This document shows positions 59,950 to 64,000 of a stretch of DNA of 64,000 nucleotides, one piece after another. Origin of the DNA: Hasllibacter sp. MH4015. GTDB taxonomy: Bacteria > Pseudomonadota > Alphaproteobacteria > Rhodobacterales > Rhodobacteraceae. Below the pieces are notes generated by a model. That model worked only from the letters and a program-made list of their open reading frames with translations, had not been told where the DNA came from and did no database searches. Numbering within the stretch: the stretch's first letter is position 1; each line of letters opens with the position of its first letter. Position numbers and translations under genes: made by a program. The stretch spans positions 2,477,875 through 2,541,874 of the forward strand of contig NZ_JAHTBK010000001.1 of the NCBI RefSeq assembly GCF_020177575.1, read 5' to 3'.

Positions 59950-62907
59950 ATGTGCGCCGATGAAACTGCTGTCGATTACAAAGACACGCTGAACCTGCCC
60001 AAGACCGATTTCCCCATGCGCGCGGGCCTGCCCAAGCGAGAGCCAGAGTGGCTGGCGCGGTGGGAGCAAATCGGGGTCTACGACCGGTTGCGAGAGAAAG
60101 CGGCCCGGGTCCGGACGAACGCAAATGAGCAAGCGCGCGAGAGCTTCACGCTCCATGACGGGCCGCCCTATGCCAACGGGCACCTGCATATTGGCCACGC
60201 GCTCAACAAGACGATCAAGGACATGATCGTGCGCAGCCACCAGATGCTGGGATATGACAGCCGCTACATCCCCGGCTGGGACTGCCACGGCCTGCCGATC
60301 GAATGGAAGATCGAGGAGCAGTACCGCAAGAAGGGCAAGAACAAGGATGACGTGGATATCGTCGAGTTCCGGCAGGAATGTCGGGAGTTCGCGGACCACT
60401 GGGTCGGCGTCCAGCGCGAGGAATTCAAGCGGTTGGGCATCACGGGGACGTGGGACAAGCCCTACCTCACGATGGATTTCCACGCCGAGCGGGTGATCGC
60501 GGAGGAGTTCCAGAAGTTCCTGATGAACGGGACGCTCTATCAGGGGTCCAAGCCCGTGATGTGGTCGCCCATCGAGCAGACGGCACTCGCCGAGGCGGAG
60601 GTGGAGTACCACGACAAGGACAGCTTCACGATCTGGGTGAAGTTCGGGGTTGGCGTGTCAGGTGGGGACACTGAACAAGAAGCCACGGACCTCCTTGGAG
60701 CGTATGTTGTGATTTGGACAACAACGCCGTGGACTATCCCCTCGAATAAGGCAGTCGCCTTCGGTGAGGACATCGCCTACGGCCTCTACGAAGTCACTGG
60801 CATACCAAACGAATGTTGGGCCTCGGTAGGTGACAGATACCTCTTGGCCGATACCCGCGCAGCGGATGTCATGGCGCGCGCTCGTCTCGAAGACGGGCAA
60901 TGGAAGCGTGTCCGGGACGTGAGCACTGCGGAGCTTGAGGAAATCCTCTTGACCCACCCCCTGGCCCAAGCCGAAGGAGCAGAGGGCGAATGGGACGACC
61001 TGCGTGATTTCCGCCATGGCGATTTCGTGTCCGATGAGGAAGGCACGGGCTTCGTCCATTGCGCGCCGTCGCACGGGATGGAGGAATACGAGCTTTACCG
61101 TGACCTCGGGATGCTGGAGCAGGTCATCACCTATAACGTGATGGATGACGGCTCTTTCCGGGCCGACCTGCCGTTCTTCGGTGGCACGTACATCCTCAGC
61201 CGCAAGGGCGGTGAGGGGGATGCCAACAAGGCGGTCATCGACAAGCTGGCTGAGGTGGGCGGACTTCTGGCGCGGGGCAAGATCCACCATTCCTACCCCC
61301 ATTCGTGGCGGTCGAAGGCCCCGGTGATCTACCGCAACACGCCGCAATGGTTCGCCGCCATCGACAAGAAGATGAGGGTTGGCGACGACGAATTCACCAT
61401 CCGCGACCGCGCGCTGGCGGAGATCGACCGCGTGAACTGGACCCCGAAATCGGGGCGCAACCGCCTGCATTCGATGATGGAGGCGCGGCCCGACTGGGTG
61501 CTCTCGCGCCAGCGGGCGTGGGGCGTGCCGCTGACCTGTTTCACCAAGAAAGGCGCGCTGCCGACGGACCCGGATTACCTGCTGCGCAACGAGGCGGTGA
61601 ACGCCCGCATCTTGGAGGCGTTCGAGGCCGAGGGGGCGGATGCGTGGTACAAGCAGGGCGCGAAGGAGCGGTTCCTGGGCAATGACGTGGACCCGAATGA
61701 TTACGACCAGGTCTTCGACATCCTCGATGTGTGGTTTGACTCCGGCTCCACCCACGCTTTCGTGCTGCGCGACCGCGAGGACGGGACCGAAGACGGCATC
61801 GCGGATGTCTACATGGAAGGCACCGACCAGCATCGCGGGTGGTTCCATTCCTCGCTGCTGCAATCGGTCGGCACAACGGGCCGTGCGCCCTACCGCAACG
61901 TGGTGACACACGGCTTCACGCTCGACGAGAAGGGCATGAAGATGTCCAAGAGCATCGGCAACACGATCGTGCCCGAGGAGGTCGTGAAGCAATACGGGGC
62001 CGACATCCTGCGGTTGTGGGTGGCGCAAACTGACTACACCGCCGACCAGCGGATCGGGCCGGAGATCCTGAAGGGGACGGCGGACAGCTATCGTCGCCTG
62101 CGCAACACGATGCGGTTTCTTTTGGGCTCGCTGAGCGATTTCAGTGAGGCGGATCGGATGGACCCGGCGGACATGCCGGAATTGGAGCGCTGGGTGCTGC
62201 ATCGCTTGGCCGAACTGGATCAAGTGGTGCGCGACGGCTACCGCGCCTTCGATTTCCAGGGCGTGTTCCAGGCGGTTTTCACTTTCGCCACCACGGACCT
62301 CTCGGCCTTCTACTTCGATATCCGCAAGGACGCGCTTTACTGCGATGGCGACACGGCGCGGCGGCGGGCGGCACGAACGGTGCTGGATCTGCTGTTCCAC
62401 CGGCTGACCACGTGGCTGGCCCCGATCCTTGTCTTCACGATGGAGGAGGTGTGGCTGGAACGCTTCCCGGGCGAGGACTCGTCAGTGCATCTGGTCGACA
62501 TCCCCGAAACGCCCACCGATTGGGCCGACACGGCGTTGGCCGCGAAATGGGCGAAGGTCCGCTCCGCCCGGCGCGTGGTGACGGCGGCCTTGGAGGTGCA
62601 GCGGCGCGACAAGGTGATCGGCGCCTCGCTCGAGGCCGCGCCGGTGGTCCATGTGGAAGATGGCACGGCACTGGAGGCGTTGAAATCGGTGGCGTTCGAG
62701 GATATGGCAATCACGTCCGACATCTCACTGACGGCCGACCCCGCCCCGGCGGAGGCGTTCCGCCTGCCCGAGATCGAGGGGATCGGCGTCGTCTTCGAAA
62801 AGGCCGAGGGGCAGAAATGCCAACGCTGCTGGAAGATCCTGCCCGACGTGGGCACCCATACCCATGAAGGTGTGTGCGGGCGGTGTGACGCGGCGCTTTC
62901 GGCCTGA
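59950..62907 (+). CDS. ileS: isoleucyl-tRNA synthetase
   Basis: Charges tRNA-Ile with isoleucine and edits valine. The 985-residue product has HIGH at 80-83 (NGHLHIGHALNK), WDCHGLPIEWKIE, the editing domain with TTTPWTIPSN, KMSKS at 664-668, and a C-terminal zinc site (CQRCWKIL and CGRCDAAL). GAGGAG precedes the ATG at 59950. A patch of about 180 bp in the editing domain (60661-60840) is lower in GC than the rest. Ends with a strong terminator. Confidence 0.97.
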   Translation: MCADETAVDYKDTLNLPKTDFPMRAGLPKREPEWLARWEQIGVYDRLREKAARVRTNANEQARESFTLHDGPPYANGHLHIGHALNKTIKDMIVRSHQMLGYDSRYIPGWDCHGLPIEWKIEEQYRKKGKNKDDVDIVEFRQECREFADHWVGVQREEFKRLGITGTWDKPYLTMDFHAERVIAEEFQKFLMNGTLYQGSKPVMWSPIEQTALAEAEVEYHDKDSFTIWVKFGVGVSGGDTEQEATDLLGAYVVIWTTTPWTIPSNKAVAFGEDIAYGLYEVTGIPNECWASVGDRYLLADTRAADVMARARLEDGQWKRVRDVSTAELEEILLTHPLAQAEGAEGEWDDLRDFRHGDFVSDEEGTGFVHCAPSHGMEEYELYRDLGMLEQVITYNVMDDGSFRADLPFFGGTYILSRKGGEGDANKAVIDKLAEVGGLLARGKIHHSYPHSWRSKAPVIYRNTPQWFAAIDKKMRVGDDEFTIRDRALAEIDRVNWTPKSGRNRLHSMMEARPDWVLSRQRAWGVPLTCFTKKGALPTDPDYLLRNEAVNARILEAFEAEGADAWYKQGAKERFLGNDVDPNDYDQVFDILDVWFDSGSTHAFVLRDREDGTEDGIADVYMEGTDQHRGWFHSSLLQSVGTTGRAPYRNVVTHGFTLDEKGMKMSKSIGNTIVPEEVVKQYGADILRLWVAQTDYTADQRIGPEILKGTADSYRRLRNTMRFLLGSLSDFSEADRMDPADMPELERWVLHRLAELDQVVRDGYRAFDFQGVFQAVFTFATTDLSAFYFDIRKDALYCDGDTARRRAARTVLDLLFHRLTTWLAPILVFTMEEVWLERFPGEDSSVHLVDIPETPTDWADTALAAKWAKVRSARRVVTAALEVQRRDKVIGASLEAAPVVHVEDGTALEALKSVAFEDMAITSDISLTADPAPAEAFRLPEIEGIGVVFEKAEGQKCQRCWKILPDVGTHTHEGVCGRCDAALSA

Positions 62908-62929
62908 CCCATCCCGCGATGCCTCAAGG

Positions 62930-62962
62930 AACCGCGCCCCGCACCGGGCGCGGTTTTTCTTT
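62930..62962 (+). terminator. rho-independent terminator of ileS
   Basis: Perfect 8-bp stem CCGCGCCC (62932-62939) with GGGCGCGG (62946-62953), 6-base loop, then TTTTTCTTTT, 23 bases after the ileS stop. Confidence 0.9.
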
Positions 62963-63084
62963 TCGCGTTGGGGTTCGGCAGCACACCGAGCCAAAGGCGC
63001 GCGCCAGCGCGGCCGTTGTGCCTTGGGTTTGTCGGGAGAGCGGCCTAGGTTTCCATGAAACGGAACCGCGAGGAGGCTGCAGCG

Positions 63085-63951
63085 ATGGCACGTCAGGAAG
63101 AATATACCCCGCCCAAGGTTTGGACCTGGGACAAGGAGAACGGGGGCGAATGGGCATCGCTCAACCGGCCCATCGCGGGCGCGACCCATGAGAAGGAGCT
63201 GCCGGTCGGCGAGCATCCGTTTCAGCTTTATTCCCTTGGCACACCCAACGGCGTGAAGGTCACGGTCCTGTTCGAGGAATTGTTGGAGGCGGGCTATTCC
63301 GATGCGGAATACGACGCGTGGCTGATCCGCATCGGGGATGGCGACCAATTCAGCAGCGGCTTCGTGGAGATCAATCCCAATTCCAAGATCCCCGCGCTGG
63401 TGGATCGCAGCGGGCCGTCGCCCGTGCGCGTCTTCGAGAGCGTCGCGATCATGCTGCACCTGGCCGAGAAGTTCGATGCCTTCCTCGGGCCCGCCGAGGC
63501 ACGGCCCGAATTGCTGTCCTGGCTGATGTGGCAGATGGGGTCCGCGCCGTTTCTGGGCGGCGGGTTCGGGCATTTCTACGCCTACGCGCCCTATCCGATG
63601 GAATATCCAATCAACCGCTACGCGATGGAGACCAAGCGGCAACTGGACGTGCTGAACCGGCATCTGGCCGAGAATGAGTGGATGGCGGGCGGCGCATACA
63701 CCATCGCCGATATGGCGATCTGGCCGTGGTACGGGCGCACGGTGATGGGCGAAAGCTACGACGCGGGGGAATTCCTGTCGGTGCATGAATACGAGCATGT
63801 CATCGAATGGGCCAAGCGGATCGAGGCGCGCCCGGGGGCCGCGCGCGGCAAGATGGTGAACCGCACTTCCGGCGAGCCGAGCGAGCAGCTGCGGGAGCGA
63901 CACTCGGCCGAGGATTTCGAGACGAAGACGCAGGACAAGATTGGATCGTGA
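63085..63951 (+). CDS. yghU: YghU-type glutathione S-transferase / disulfide oxidoreductase
   Basis: A 288-residue GST of the Nu/YghU class, which reduces disulfides using two glutathiones. It has the long class-specific N-terminus (YTPPKVWTWDKENGGEWASLNRPIAG), the thioredoxin-fold segment FQLYSLGTPNGVKVTVLFEEL, INPNSKIPALVD, and an all-helical C-terminal domain with YTIADMAIWPWYG. AGGAGG lies 8 bases upstream of ATG 63085, ruling out the in-frame ATG at 63055. Its last codons overlap the start of the next gene. Confidence 0.93.
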   Translation: MARQEEYTPPKVWTWDKENGGEWASLNRPIAGATHEKELPVGEHPFQLYSLGTPNGVKVTVLFEELLEAGYSDAEYDAWLIRIGDGDQFSSGFVEINPNSKIPALVDRSGPSPVRVFESVAIMLHLAEKFDAFLGPAEARPELLSWLMWQMGSAPFLGGGFGHFYAYAPYPMEYPINRYAMETKRQLDVLNRHLAENEWMAGGAYTIADMAIWPWYGRTVMGESYDAGEFLSVHEYEHVIEWAKRIEARPGAARGKMVNRTSGEPSEQLRERHSAEDFETKTQDKIGS

Positions 63952-64000
63952 CCGCGCGATCGCCGAGGCGCTGATGCGCCTTGCCGCGGAAAGGGCGGGG
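63941..64000 (+). CDS. start of a further gene, possibly DUF3253 family
   Basis: From a TTG at 63941, overlapping the yghU stop by 11 bases, a frame stays open to the window end (MDRDRAIAEALMRLAAERAG). It resembles the N-terminus of small DUF3253 proteins, but 20 codons are too few to be sure. Confidence 0.35.
   Translation, partial: MDRDRAIAEALMRLAAERAG

Noticed and set aside
63055-63084. Upstream ATG start for the YghU-type GST
   Set aside because: It lies before the AGGAGG ribosome-binding site, which is correctly spaced for the ATG at 63085.

Overview
The window is a contiguous piece of chromosome from a high-GC alphaproteobacterium. The heterotetrameric sarcosine oxidase operon, the nrdR-ribD pairing, the dnaG-rpoD order, form II CO-dehydrogenase-like and MeaB genes, the YcjX/YcjF pair and several small 'conserved in Rhodobacteraceae' proteins point to the Rhodobacteraceae (roseobacter side). 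I could not place the genus. No rRNA, tRNA, CRISPR array, prophage or insertion sequence was recognised.

Layout. 1-3.1 kb: riboflavin operon on the minus strand (ribE, two small conserved genes, ribB with a degenerate RibA-like tail, ribH cut by the left edge). 3.3-7.9 kb: plus-strand capsule genes (KpsS-like, Wza-like lipoprotein, KpsC-like), which separate ribE from ribD-nrdR (8-9.5 kb). 9.7-16.4 kb: housekeeping and small genes: YjbQ, DUF2161, rpmB, copper-handling lipoprotein/PCuAC pair, sirtuin, phosphatase, PlsC-CdsA pair. 16.4-22.8 kb: accessory zone of visibly lower GC around lepA: ParB-like protein, a phd-doc toxin-antitoxin pair followed by an unknown gene, and a DUF5343 + Swt1-type HEPN pair. 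Copies of an undescribed structured repeat of about 170 bp lie at its borders. 22.8-23.65 kb: no convincing gene, but short tandem repeats and hairpins. 23.7-31 kb: esterase, pirin, glutamate dehydrogenase and a TadG/TadE-type trio. 31.2-36.6 kb: sarcosine oxidase operon soxB-(secreted protein)-soxD-soxA-soxG. 36.9-41 kb: dnaG-rpoD with a dense cluster of GANTC sites between them. 41-46.5 kb: small ORFs, repeat copy, HlyU-like, DCC protein, DUF4166, meaB, hrpB. 46.5-52.9 kb: DUF2235, CoxL-like protein, NADH-dehydrogenase/SelD fusion, truA. 53-59.8 kb: ycjX-ycjF, a cNMP-binding flavoprotein, DMT transporter, FAD monooxygenase. 59.8-64 kb: ileS behind a strong promoter and a possible leaderless Ile-rich leader peptide, a YghU-type GST and the start of a further gene.

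The items I would look at first are (1) the five-copy palindromic repeat, whose helices show compensatory changes between copies, (2) the DUF5343/HEPN gene pair as a candidate two-gene defence or toxin-antitoxin unit, (3) the possible ileS leader peptide, and (4) the GANTC cluster in front of rpoD. Positions and motifs come from direct reading. Family assignments come from recognition of motifs, without database searches.
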